Below, in pieces: positions 1-7,900 of a stretch of DNA of 11,827 bases. Source of the stretch: Gp6-AA40 sp046732795 (GTDB lineage: Bacteria > Acidobacteriota > Vicinamibacteria > Vicinamibacterales > UBA2999). The DNA is taken from the NCBI GenBank assembly GCA_046732795.1, contig JBKPNV010000234.1:1-11827 (forward strand), given 5' to 3'. Within the stretch, counting starts at the first letter, position 1. Each line of letters starts with the position of its first letter. The position numbers and the translations under genes are program-made. The notes under the pieces were generated by a model. It was given only the letters and a program-made list of their open reading frames with translations. It was not told the DNA's origin and searched no databases.

Positions 1-15
1 CGAAGGGACGGGTGG

Positions 16-1629
16 TTACGTGCGCGCGATCGTCGCGAATGGGCCGCTCGCGTGAACGATCTTCCCGCCGACCAGCGTCAACAGCGACTCGATCTTGCGA
101 ATCATCTGATCCGGGACCGTCAGGTAGTCCTGGCTGAGAACCGCGAGGTCGGCGTACTTGCCTTCGACGAAAGAACCGACCTGATGGTCGTCGAAGGAGA
201 ACCATGCGGCCCCCTCGGTGTAGAGACGCAGCGCTTCCACTCGCGAAATCTGCTGACCGTCGTTGGTCATCTGTCCCGTGACGTTTCGGCCCGTGACCAT
301 GTAGAAGAGCGACAGCCAGGGATCGAGAGCGGACACATTGGTCGAGTCGGTTCCGACGCCGGCGTGAATGCCGGAATCGACGATGCGGCGAAATGGAGGT
401 CCGCCGCCTATCGAAAAGTAGGTCCAGGTCTGCGCGCTGGCACCGGCCCCCATCTCCTTCAGTGTCTTCAGCCGCGCCTCGTCAATGCTTTGCAGGTGAA
501 TGATCGACCACCGCATCTTGTCGATCGGCTGCTCGCGCGCGATCGACTGAAATACCTGGAGGTGGAAGTCGTTCTCTTTGATCGTGATCGAGTGTTGCTG
601 CAGCAACCAGCCGTGCTTCGCGATCATTCGCGCCGTCGGCTCGAACTGCGGCGACATCGTGTCGTTGCCGCCGATACGTTCACCGAACCCGGCGACGCGG
701 AACAGGTCGTCACCCACGGCGCGGCCGCCCTGGCTGAAGTTGTTGAGGGCGCGTGTCTCGACTTCCTGCGGTGAATCGCCTGGAAACAGCGGCCGCATGC
801 GGATGGTGAGTTTGTCTTCCCGCCAGAGACGCAAGGCGAACTCCTGATCGTTGAGGTTGCCGGAGTTGATCACACCCGTCAGTCCCAGGCTGTTCGCATG
901 GGCGTTGAGATCGGCGGTCCCGCGCAGCTTGTCGTCAGGTGTCTGCGCACCTTGCAGGGCGGCGAATGCGGCAGGCGCTGATGCCACGGCTCCCGTGCGG
1001 CCGTCGACCGCGACGCGTTTCGACTCGAAGAATGTCACGCCGATAGAGTTCGTGATGGCTCCGGTTCCGCCCCCCGTGCCGGAGATGTAAACGCCGTGCT
1101 GGGATGCTGCCGCATCGAGCTCGGCTTTTGTCGGCCGCCGCTGCTCCGCCAGCTGGCTGTAGTTCCAGCCGCCGATGCAGGTGATGAAGGCGCCGGGAGG
1201 CACGGTTTTGGCTCGCTCGGCGATCGCTTCCTGCAGTTCGGCGATCGAGAACGCGCGCTCGATCCGACGCGCCTCGTAGCCGGGATTGACGGCGGCACGC
1301 GTGTAGTGGACGTGGCCGTCGAATAGACCCGGCACGACGGTTCGTCCACCCAGGTCGATCGTGCGCGCATCGGGAGCGAGAGGAGCGCTCTTGCCGACGG
1401 CGGCGATGCGGCCGTTCCGGATCGTCAGCGTCGTACCCACCTCACCGCGACCATCCACGAACTTGCCGTTCACGAGTGACACGTCGCCTGAGGCAGTCGC
1501 CTGCGCGGCGGCGTCGGCCGTCGATGGGCCAGCAATCAACGGACCAGCGGCAATGGCGGCGGCACTTGCCACTCCGCGCTTCAGCACATCTCGGCGGGAC
1601 AACCAGGCGTCGTGCATTCGGTCGATCAT
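16..1629 (-). CDS. Tat-exported amidohydrolase (amidohydrolase family 3 / YtcJ-like)
   Basis: 537-aa metal-dependent hydrolase of the amidohydrolase superfamily, probably periplasmic. The N-terminus has a twin-arginine signal (SRRDVLK, residues 11-17) followed by an Ala-rich hydrophobic stretch to about residue 42. The family's N-terminal beta-sandwich strand follows (DVSLVNGKFVDG, then NGRIAAVG), then the metal-binding HxH in GLFDGHVHYTR (H106, H108). Likely further ligands are H346 (LLQQHS), H378 (IIHLQ) and D428 (GVGTDST). The C-terminus has the usual sandwich-closing segment G-K-Y-A-D-L-A-V-L (490-498). Length fits the family. The substrate cannot be read; YtcJ-like proteins are variously annotated as amidases or deacylases. 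Where many YtcJ-like proteins have a GHxxxxN segment, this one reads GGTGAITNS (187-195), so the His is missing. ATG at 1629 has no clear Shine-Dalgarno; an in-frame ATG at 1617 is an alternative that keeps the Tat motif. It lies 247 bp downstream of the receptor on the same strand and may be a separate transcript. Confidence 0.9.
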   Translation of the reverse strand: MIDRMHDAWLSRRDVLKRGVASAAAIAAGPLIAGPSTADAAAQATASGDVSLVNGKFVDGRGEVGTTLTIRNGRIAAVGKSAPLAPDARTIDLGGRTVVPGLFDGHVHYTRAAVNPGYEARRIERAFSIAELQEAIAERAKTVPPGAFITCIGGWNYSQLAEQRRPTKAELDAAASQHGVYISGTGGGTGAITNSIGVTFFESKRVAVDGRTGAVASAPAAFAALQGAQTPDDKLRGTADLNAHANSLGLTGVINSGNLNDQEFALRLWREDKLTIRMRPLFPGDSPQEVETRALNNFSQGGRAVGDDLFRVAGFGERIGGNDTMSPQFEPTARMIAKHGWLLQQHSITIKENDFHLQVFQSIAREQPIDKMRWSIIHLQSIDEARLKTLKEMGAGASAQTWTYFSIGGGPPFRRIVDSGIHAGVGTDSTNVSALDPWLSLFYMVTGRNVTGQMTNDGQQISRVEALRLYTEGAAWFSFDDHQVGSFVEGKYADLAVLSQDYLTVPDQMIRKIESLLTLVGGKIVHASGPFATIART

Positions 1630-1632
1630 TTG

Positions 1633-1704
1633 CGTAGAGGCGGGTCTGGAGCCGGCCTCGAGTTCGCGGGTGTGCGACGGCGGGCGACGAGACCCGCCGC
1701 TACG
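1633..1704. repeat. Long inverted repeat in the amidohydrolase leader
   Basis: Arms 1633-1647 (CGTAGAGGCGGGTCT) and 1690-1704 (AGACCCGCCGCTACG) pair at 14 of 15 positions around a 42-base loop. The near arm ends only four bases before the amidohydrolase start at 1629. In the minus-strand transcript the structure would therefore sit over the place where a ribosome binding site is expected, and none is obvious there. It could be a regulatory mRNA hairpin or a dispersed palindromic element of REP type. The perfect inner 9 bp argue against chance, but function is inference. Confidence 0.6.
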
Positions 1705-1717
1705 TCTCCTTCGTGAC

Positions 1718-1874
1718 CTTCGTGCCTTCGTAGCCTAGATCTTCGTGTCCTTCGTGGCCAGATCTTCGTGCCCGTCGTGGCCTACATCTTCGTGCCCGTC
1801 GTGGCCTACATCTTCGTGTCCTTCGTGGCCTAATCTTCGTGTCCTTCGTGGCCTACACCTTCGTGTCCTTCGTG
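1718..1874. repeat. Tandem repeat, about 24-bp unit, six to seven copies
   Basis: Contiguous units begin at 1718, 1741, 1764, 1788, 1812, 1835 and 1859 (the last partial), each 23-24 bp. The consensus is CTTCGTGTC, then CTTCGTGGCC, then TACAT. Each unit is itself built of two CTTCGTG-like halves, so the array has an inner period of about 9 bp. Units 2 and 3 (1764-1811) are identical, suggesting recent duplication or conversion; the unit at 1718 is degenerate and a fragment precedes it at about 1700. The array stops two bases before the TonB receptor's stop codon at 1877. There are no spacers, so it is not a CRISPR. No protein is supported from it. Confidence 0.85.
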
Positions 1875-1876
1875 TA

Positions 1877-4774
1877 TCAGAAATCGAACTGGCCGCCGAA
1901 CTTCACCAGACGCCCCTGGATGATCGTCGTCGGACGGAGCCACGACGGTCCGTACGTATTGTTCTGCGCGAGCACCGAGCTCGCGTTCAGCGCGTTGAAC
2001 AGATCCAGGTTGGCCTGGATGCGGCGGTTGCCAGGCATTCTAAAGATCTTTGACACCCGGAAGTCGAGCTGATTCATGCGATCGCCGAACATCGTGCCAG
2101 GAGCGATCAGGGGGACAGTCACCGTACCGTTCACTCCGGAAGAGAGATCGCGGCCGAGCGAGCCACGGACCTCGGCGTTCGTGTATGTTCGGGTGGCGGT
2201 GATCTGGGGTCCCGGCAGGCTCTGGTAGGTCGCCGATGTTTGAATTCCGGCCCACGGCAGCGGGTAGACGCCGAGCACCTTGACCTGGGTCTGGAACGGC
2301 GGCGCCACCCTGCAGTTCAGCAGCGCCTGCGGCGAGTCGACGACGAAACATTGGTCGGTCAGCGTCCGGCCTGTGCTCGTGCCGCCCTGGACCACGATCC
2401 CCTTCCCCAGCCGCGCGTTGAGGTACACGTCGACGCCGTCATAGATTTCCTTGTCCTCGCCGTAGTGCTTCGAGAGGCGCATCACGTTCGAGACCTGTCC
2501 GAACTTCGCGCGTGAGACGTTGTAAAGGCCGCAAACCTCGTAGCCGCCGCCATCCGGGAGCCGGCTGTCGATCGGTGCGGTCGCACAGAACGGGTCGTGA
2601 TCCTCCGGTCCGATCAGCTCGTTATCCGTGGTTCGCGTGTTGCCATACCATCGCCTGAAGTACCCGACGTTCATCGCCACACGCGTCATCAGCTCGTGCT
2701 GCACGCTCGTCGATATCTCCCAGTTGTATCCCCTGGTCTCCGGAACCTCATCGTCGTAACGCGTGGTGATCACGCTCTGGCCGAAGGTGGAACTGCTCAG
2801 TGCCCCAAGTTCGTTTTCCTGCGGCAGGAAATCGTTATTGAGGTCGGCCCACGTTCGCGTCGCGTTGGTCGTGATGGCGCTGGCCGGATTGGCGACGCGC
2901 GTGAAGCTGATGAGGAGCGGTGCCTCCAGGTACCGGCCGGCCGTGAACTTTACCGCGGTCTTGCCGTTCCCGAACAGATCATAAGACGCGCCCAGGCGTG
3001 GCGACGTGTTCTTCCAATTGGGCACGTCGTAGACGGGCGCGAACGTGACGCTGCGTGTGGGCACGTTCGGTCCTGGTCCCAGCACATGCTCTGGCACGTA
3101 CGAGTTGAAGTAGTCGTAGCGGAGCCCAAGGTTCAGCGTGAGGTTTCGGACGGTCCACTGATCCTGCGCGAAGATGCCGACGTTCGCCTTGTTGATCTCA
3201 CGCAGGTAGAGGGGCGTTGCCCACACCGTGATCGAACGCGGCTGGCCGTTCAGAAGCGTCAGGAGCACACCGTTGTTGCTGATGTCCTGTGTCGTGTACG
3301 ACTCCTGGTGCTGGAACGTGAATCCGACTTTCGCGTTGTGTGAGCCGGTCACGTACGATGTGGAGAACCTGGTGTTCATCTGCCAATTGGCGTTCTGCCC
3401 ATAGGTCGATCGGCTGTTCCCCCAGAAGTTGCCGGTGGACGACTCCTGATACGACGGATTGTTGCCAGCGATCGGCTGCAGGAACGTGAAAAAGTTCTTG
3501 TTGGCCACGGCGGCGCCGGCTTCCATGAGGATCCGGTTCGTCATGGGGGAGTTCCAGCCGACTTGTCCCAGATACGAGGGGATCGACTTCGAGGCGTACG
3601 CCGCTTCCGGCGACGCGAGCGTCTGGCCGAGCGAGTAGCCGTAGTAAGGTCGATCCTGCTGGCCGTACTGATACTGCCCGCTGATCTTGTGCTTCGCCGC
3701 CGCCTGCCACGTCAGCCGCAGACTTTCGTTGCCGTTGGTCTCGATGTTCAGCGCCGGCTGCGAGGTGTCGGCCTCGTACCTCCAGGGGACGGTGCTCTTG
3801 TTGTAGAACATCCCCGCGACGTACTGCTGCGCCGACCAGGCGCGCACCGACGCATAGAACCAGAGCTTGTCCTTCAGCAGGGGGCCGCCGACGCCGGGAT
3901 TGATGTCGTAGATCTTGTGGACGGTGTTGACGGTCAGCAAACCTTGATCTTTGAACTCCTGGGTGAGATTGTCGCTCTGAAGCGCGTCATTGGTGAACGC
4001 TCCCGAGACAGTGCCCTTCCAGGTGTTGCCGCCCTCTTTCGGCACGACGTTGGTGCGGATGCCGCTCATCTCGCTTTCGGCGCCCAAGCCGCCGGTCTCG
4101 AGGCTGATTTCCTGGACGGTCCCGTCGTTGGTGGCGATGGCGGTGTACTGACCACCCCGCCCCTGTCCGTTGTTGTACATCATGCCGTCGTAGAGGAGCT
4201 GCTGTTCACCGGCGCGGCCCCCGTGGATGGCGATCTGCGAGGAGGTGAACGCGCTGCCGCCGACATCCTGGTTGTTGACGACCACACCAGGAATGAGCAC
4301 GCCGAGGTTGACGACTGACCTGCTTCCGGTCGGGATCGCATCGAGCACGTCGCGCGTGACGACTTTTTGCGTCACCACGCTCTGCACGTCGACCGTCGAC
4401 GCCTCGCCGGTCACGGTGATCGTTTCCTCCAGATTACCGACGCGCATGTCGACACTGACGTTCGCCGTGAACGCCGCGGTGAGCAGGATGCCTTCACGCC
4501 TGACGGTACTGAAGCCTGGCAGCGTGAACGTGACGCTGTACGTGCCGGGCACCAGATTGATTACCTTGTATTGACCCTCGGAGTCAGTGACGACAGTGCG
4601 GACCTTCTCGATCAATGACGGACTCGCCGCTTCGACGGTGACACCGGGCAGTACGGCGCCGGACGTATCCTTGACGACGCCAGCGATGTTGCTGTTGCTC
4701 TGAGCGAACGTAGCTGCGGGTAAGAGTATGAGGACGACCACGATCGCGAGGCTCGACATCAGCGGTGTGCGCAC
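1877..4774 (-). CDS. TonB-dependent receptor with carboxypeptidase-regulatory-like domain (Oar-like)
   Basis: 965-aa outer-membrane beta-barrel importer, expected to take up a large substrate using TonB energy. The signal peptide spans residues 1-24 with a hydrophobic core (AIVVVLILLPA) and likely cleavage ATFA|Q. Residues about 28-110 form the carboxypeptidase-regulatory-like Ig fold (IAGVVKDTSGAVLPGVTVEA; later GQYKVINLVPGTYSVTF). Residues about 118-250 are the plug (EETITVTGEAS; LLYDGMMYNNGQG; EISLETGGLGAESE), and the rest is barrel ending in the terminal aromatic FGGQFDF. The start is GTG at 4774, chosen because AGGAGG (4781-4786) lies six bases upstream; an internal ATG six codons in (4759) has no comparable site. 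The domain order is common in Acidobacteriota. No SusD-like partner is adjacent, so the substrate is unknown; the downstream amidohydrolase might act on it, but that is only a neighbourhood guess. Confidence 0.96.
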   Translation of the reverse strand: MRTPLMSSLAIVVVLILLPAATFAQSNSNIAGVVKDTSGAVLPGVTVEAASPSLIEKVRTVVTDSEGQYKVINLVPGTYSVTFTLPGFSTVRREGILLTAAFTANVSVDMRVGNLEETITVTGEASTVDVQSVVTQKVVTRDVLDAIPTGSRSVVNLGVLIPGVVVNNQDVGGSAFTSSQIAIHGGRAGEQQLLYDGMMYNNGQGRGGQYTAIATNDGTVQEISLETGGLGAESEMSGIRTNVVPKEGGNTWKGTVSGAFTNDALQSDNLTQEFKDQGLLTVNTVHKIYDINPGVGGPLLKDKLWFYASVRAWSAQQYVAGMFYNKSTVPWRYEADTSQPALNIETNGNESLRLTWQAAAKHKISGQYQYGQQDRPYYGYSLGQTLASPEAAYASKSIPSYLGQVGWNSPMTNRILMEAGAAVANKNFFTFLQPIAGNNPSYQESSTGNFWGNSRSTYGQNANWQMNTRFSTSYVTGSHNAKVGFTFQHQESYTTQDISNNGVLLTLLNGQPRSITVWATPLYLREINKANVGIFAQDQWTVRNLTLNLGLRYDYFNSYVPEHVLGPGPNVPTRSVTFAPVYDVPNWKNTSPRLGASYDLFGNGKTAVKFTAGRYLEAPLLISFTRVANPASAITTNATRTWADLNNDFLPQENELGALSSSTFGQSVITTRYDDEVPETRGYNWEISTSVQHELMTRVAMNVGYFRRWYGNTRTTDNELIGPEDHDPFCATAPIDSRLPDGGGYEVCGLYNVSRAKFGQVSNVMRLSKHYGEDKEIYDGVDVYLNARLGKGIVVQGGTSTGRTLTDQCFVVDSPQALLNCRVAPPFQTQVKVLGVYPLPWAGIQTSATYQSLPGPQITATRTYTNAEVRGSLGRDLSSGVNGTVTVPLIAPGTMFGDRMNQLDFRVSKIFRMPGNRRIQANLDLFNALNASSVLAQNNTYGPSWLRPTTIIQGRLVKFGGQFDF

Positions 4775-4780
4775 TGTGAC

Positions 4781-4786
4781 CCTCCT
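4781..4786 (-). promoter_or_regulatory. Shine-Dalgarno AGGAGG of the TonB receptor
   Basis: The minus strand reads AGGAGG, six bases and then GTG. This full-length site decides the GTG start at 4774 and is among the strongest ribosome binding sites in the window, suggesting efficient translation. Confidence 0.85.
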
Positions 4787-4816
4787 GAGACCCCTCGATG
4801 CCGGCGGGGCGAGCCG

Positions 4817-4822
4817 ATTCTA
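4817..4822 (-). promoter_or_regulatory. Possible -10 element of the TonB receptor promoter
   Basis: The minus strand reads TAGAAT, five of six matches to the sigma-70 -10 hexamer, about 43 bases upstream of the GTG start. No convincing -35 hexamer lies 16-18 bases further upstream, so this is only a candidate. The 212-bp gap 4775-4986 between the ankyrin gene's stop and this start holds nothing else I can support apart from the Shine-Dalgarno and a small hairpin. Confidence 0.3.
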
Positions 4823-4986
4823 GCCCACCAGCCGAGAGCCTCCGTGTTGATTTCGCAGCGGAGCCGCGGCTGGTGAGCCGGCGTCCGCTAGCGCGCGGCA
4901 CGCGCCGCGACTGCTTACGGGGAGCAACGGCCAAGGAATGGCTGCAATGAGCCGCAGAACGGTCGCAACAGAGGCCGGACAATCGC

Positions 4987-6558
4987 TCAATTTGGTGACG
5001 TTCGACTCATCGCCGCGCGCAGCAGCGCGACGACGCTCTCGCGAACCGGGGTTGCGGCCCCGCGCCCGCGCGCGCCTGCGCCCGACGCCACGTCGATCGG
5101 CGTTCGCCCCTGCTTGTCCTTGATGTCGAGTTTGGCGCCGCGTTCGATCAGAAACGCGATGAACGCCTCGGATCGGACGGTCACCGCGAGGTGCAAGGCT
5201 GTCTGACCGTTCTCATTGACCGCGTTGATGTCGCCACCACGTTCCAGGCACAGTGCCGCAGCGTCGATGAAGTCAGTCTCGGTCGCCTGCTTGTCCTCGT
5301 ATGCGGTGAAGCGTCCTGCGCCGCCGAGGCCGGCGGCAAACATCAACGCTTCGGTTCCTGCCTTCGTCCTCAACCTGGGATCGGCGCCGTGCGCCAACAG
5401 CGCCCGCATCATCTCCACGTCGCCTTTCTTCGCGGCGCGCATGAGTGGCGTGGCACCCGCTCCGAGTGTCCCGTCGCCTCGATCGTGCACTCTGACGAGG
5501 ATTGGCGCGCCCAGGATCGCGTTCGGATTCGCGCCATGATCGAGCAGCACTTTCACGACGCCGACGGCGTCCAGCTTGCCCGAGGGCTTCGGTGTGGGCC
5601 GCCCCGGCGTGTCGGCGAACGTGTTCAGATCGACAGCGGCGTACAGGGGCGTCATGCCCGTGATGTCACCGATGTTCGGGTCGGCACCGAGCTCGAGCAA
5701 CACCGCGGCCGCGTCGTAGTTGGCGTTGATGATCGCCACATTCAGCGCCGTCATGTTGTCCGGATCGGCGGCATTGAGATTGGCGCCCGACTCGGCCAGT
5801 GCCCTCAGCGCTCCGCTTGCATTCTGCCGTGCCGCGTACATCAGCGGCACCCAGTTACCCTTGGGCAGGACAGTCAATCGAGCGGATTTGCCGTCGCCGT
5901 ATTCTTCCCGCGGAAACGCCAGCGGATTCGATCGGCCGTTCACGTCGGCGCCGCGCGCAACCAACGCCTTGATCACATCGGGATGGTCCTCGGCGGCGGC
6001 CCAGATCAGCGCGGTTTCGCCCAGGACCTGCTCGCGCGCCTGCACATCTGCGCCGCGCGCCAGCAGCGCGTTGACCGCGTCGAGGTGACCCGCGCGCGCG
6101 GCCATCATCAACGCCGTCTGCCCCTGGGGCAGCAGAGCGTTTACGTCTGCACCCGCCTCGATCAACGCCTCGACAACAATGCGAGTCCCATTCAGCGCGG
6201 CCAGCGACAGCGGCGTGATGCCGTTGCGATTGGCGACGTTCGCCTTCGCTCCGGCCCGCAGCAGCGCCTGAACAGTCTCCACGTCGTCAGCGCGCACCGC
6301 CCAATGGAGTGCCGTGGTGCCGTCCGCTTCGGCGACATTCACGTCGGTCTTGTTCTTCAGCAGCGCACGGATCGCTTCACGATTCCCTGCCTTGGCGGCT
6401 TCGATGAGCGGAGTGCTGCCGCCGGCGGCCGTCACCACTGCCACGGCGCAGAACACGCCAAAAACAACGAGGCTGCGAACCGATCTTCGCAGTGCACCAC
6501 CGGACCGTCGTACTGGACCGTCGCACACCGCACCGCCGCCCCGTCGCACCGCGTGCAT
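4987..6558 (-). CDS. Secreted or membrane-anchored ankyrin-repeat protein
   Basis: About 523 aa from the ATG at 6558. An Arg/Gly-rich N-terminus (residues 1-29) precedes one hydrophobic segment (LVVFGVFCAVAVVTAA, 30-45) that acts as a signal peptide or anchor, so the repeats probably face the periplasm. From residue 47 onward there are about 11-12 ankyrin repeats of roughly 33 residues, recognisable by G-x-T-A/P-L and GADVN-type loops (for example GTTALHWAV, GQTALMMAARAGH, GQTALHLAV). Repeats 5-6, 8 and 10 contain insertions. Ankyrin stacks bind proteins; no catalytic motif is seen. The ATG at 6558 was chosen because AGGAG (6565-6569) sits six bases upstream and overlaps the DUF1552 stop codon. 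In-frame ATGs at 6600 and 6564 exist but are less well placed. It is the last gene of the four-gene operon and is probably translated by coupling to DUF1552. Confidence 0.93.
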   Translation of the reverse strand: MHAVRRGGGAVCDGPVRRSGGALRRSVRSLVVFGVFCAVAVVTAAGGSTPLIEAAKAGNREAIRALLKNKTDVNVAEADGTTALHWAVRADDVETVQALLRAGAKANVANRNGITPLSLAALNGTRIVVEALIEAGADVNALLPQGQTALMMAARAGHLDAVNALLARGADVQAREQVLGETALIWAAAEDHPDVIKALVARGADVNGRSNPLAFPREEYGDGKSARLTVLPKGNWVPLMYAARQNASGALRALAESGANLNAADPDNMTALNVAIINANYDAAAVLLELGADPNIGDITGMTPLYAAVDLNTFADTPGRPTPKPSGKLDAVGVVKVLLDHGANPNAILGAPILVRVHDRGDGTLGAGATPLMRAAKKGDVEMMRALLAHGADPRLRTKAGTEALMFAAGLGGAGRFTAYEDKQATETDFIDAAALCLERGGDINAVNENGQTALHLAVTVRSEAFIAFLIERGAKLDIKDKQGRTPIDVASGAGARGRGAATPVRESVVALLRAAMSRTSPN

Positions 6559-6564
6559 CCTCAT

Positions 6565-6569
6565 CTCCT
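6565..6569 (-). promoter_or_regulatory. Shine-Dalgarno AGGAG overlapping the DUF1552 stop codon
   Basis: The minus strand reads TGAGGAG, six bases and then ATG (6558). The A of the DUF1552 stop TGA is the first base of AGGAG. A ribosome ending DUF1552 stands on the binding site of the ankyrin gene, the usual arrangement for translational coupling. This supports the 6558 start over the longer ATG at 6600. Confidence 0.7.
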
Positions 6570-7894
6570 CAGAACAAGTCGATCGTGCTGTTGCTCTCAC
6601 CGATCCGCTCGATCGGGCTCTCGTACTTGTGAGCGACGGTCAACCACAGATTGCCGACCGGCGTGCGCGGTGCGAGCTGAACGTGCCGGTGCCCCTTGCC
6701 GACGCCACCGCCTACTGCCACCATCGGCAGCGGATCGCTCGCGTGCTGATTCGGATTGCCCATCCCGCCGCCATAGAAGATGAGCGAGTGATCGAGGAGC
6801 GAGCCGTCGCCATCGGGTGTTGCCTTCAGTTTTTCGAGGAACCGGCCGAACAGCGTGCTGTGGTACGTGTTGATCTTGGCAACCTGCGCGATGTTCTTCG
6901 GGTCGTTGCCATGGTGCGACACCGTATGGTGCTGCTCGTTGACGCCAAGCTGCGGGTACGTGCGGGCGCTCAGCTCGCGGTCGGTCATGAATGTGGCGAC
7001 GCGAGTCAGGTCGGTCTGATAAGCGACGGCGAGGAGCTCGTACATCAACGTGACGTGTTCCTCGAACGACTCGGGGATACCGACCGGCAGTTCCACGGAT
7101 GTGAGGTTCGTGCTGTTGTACGCGGCGGCACGCTCGATCCGGCGTTCGATTTCGCGGACGTTCTGCAGATAGTCGTCGAGACGGCTGCGATCGCGCGCGC
7201 CCAGTTGGCGCTGCATGTCACCGGCTTGTTTGGCGATCATGTCAAGCACGCTCAGGTTACGCCGCCGGCGGGCGTCGCGCTGCTCTGGCGTGCCCGGACG
7301 GCCGAACATGCGCTCGAAGACCGTACGGGGGTTGAACTCCATCGGCTGCGGCGTTGTCGGCGAGCTCCACGAGATGGTGTTGATATAGCCGCAGCTGAAC
7401 CCGCTGGTGCATGCGCCGATGTAGCCGGTGAAGTCCGCCGTCGCCAGCTCGAGCGACGGGAAGGGTGTCTCCTGGCCGATCTGTTGTGCGACGAGCTGGT
7501 CGATGGACACACCTGCGCTGACGTCCTCCGCTTCCGTCCTCTTCGGGTACACCCCGGTGAGGAATCCGGCAGCGCTAATCGCGTGATCGCCTTCGACGAC
7601 TCCGGGATTGGCTCTGGTGAGATTGCTCACGACCACGAGCTGATCGCGGAATGCTTCCAGCGGCTTCAAGATCGGGCTGAACTCGAAGCCTGTCCCCGGC
7701 GTCGATGGGATCCATTGCTCCATGATGGCGCCGTTGGGCACGAACACGGCGCCAAACCGCAACGCCGGCCGTGCAGCCGTCTTCGACTGGGCGGTGAGGG
7801 CCGGCACCATCGCATCGAGCAATGGCAGGGCGACCGTCGCCCCCACGCCTCTCAGGAACGTGCGTCTGGGCAGTGACTTTCTGGTGATGAACAT
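6569..7894 (-). CDS. DUF1552 family protein, Tat-exported
   Basis: 441-aa protein of the DUF1552 family, function unknown. The Tat signal is textbook: PRRTFLRG (residues 9-16), then a hydrophobic stretch GVGATVALPLL, so the protein is exported folded, perhaps with a cofactor. Family landmarks seen include FVPNG (51-55), GDHAISAAGFLTG (102-114), a His cluster HHTVSHHGN (322-330) and LIFYGGGMGNPNQH (371-384). The His/Asp-rich motifs resemble those of the DUF1501/sulfatase-like proteins, hinting at a metal site, but this is inference. ATG at 7894 starts six bases after the DUF1592 stop. A GGAGG lies 14 bases upstream, inside the end of DUF1592, a rather long spacing. Known genomes often pair DUF1552 directly with DUF1592, as here, so the two proteins probably act together. 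Confidence 0.95.
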   Translation of the reverse strand: MFITRKSLPRRTFLRGVGATVALPLLDAMVPALTAQSKTAARPALRFGAVFVPNGAIMEQWIPSTPGTGFEFSPILKPLEAFRDQLVVVSNLTRANPGVVEGDHAISAAGFLTGVYPKRTEAEDVSAGVSIDQLVAQQIGQETPFPSLELATADFTGYIGACTSGFSCGYINTISWSSPTTPQPMEFNPRTVFERMFGRPGTPEQRDARRRRNLSVLDMIAKQAGDMQRQLGARDRSRLDDYLQNVREIERRIERAAAYNSTNLTSVELPVGIPESFEEHVTLMYELLAVAYQTDLTRVATFMTDRELSARTYPQLGVNEQHHTVSHHGNDPKNIAQVAKINTYHSTLFGRFLEKLKATPDGDGSLLDHSLIFYGGGMGNPNQHASDPLPMVAVGGGVGKGHRHVQLAPRTPVGNLWLTVAHKYESPIERIGESNSTIDLF

Positions 7895-7900
7895 GACGTG

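Noticed and set aside
1718..1874. The repeat array as a CRISPR
   Set aside because: The units are contiguous with no unique spacers, and no cas gene is present.
4894..4909. Hairpin CGCGGC-ACGC-GCCGCG as an intrinsic terminator after the ankyrin gene
   Set aside because: The stem is only 6 bp and no T-tract follows on the minus strand; in such GC-rich DNA this is likely by chance.
6559..6600. Longer start of the ankyrin protein at ATG 6600, overlapping DUF1552 by 32 bases
   Set aside because: It has no ribosome binding site, whereas the ATG at 6558 has AGGAG at ideal spacing.
5191..6783. A 530-codon open frame on the plus strand opposite the ankyrin gene
   Set aside because: It is rich in Arg, His and Gln with no domain, lies antisense to a clear ankyrin-repeat gene and is explained by GC-rich codon bias leaving few stops.
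6314..7876. A 520-codon open frame on the plus strand opposite DUF1552
   Set aside because: It is an antisense shadow of a recognised gene, without a ribosome binding site or recognisable fold.
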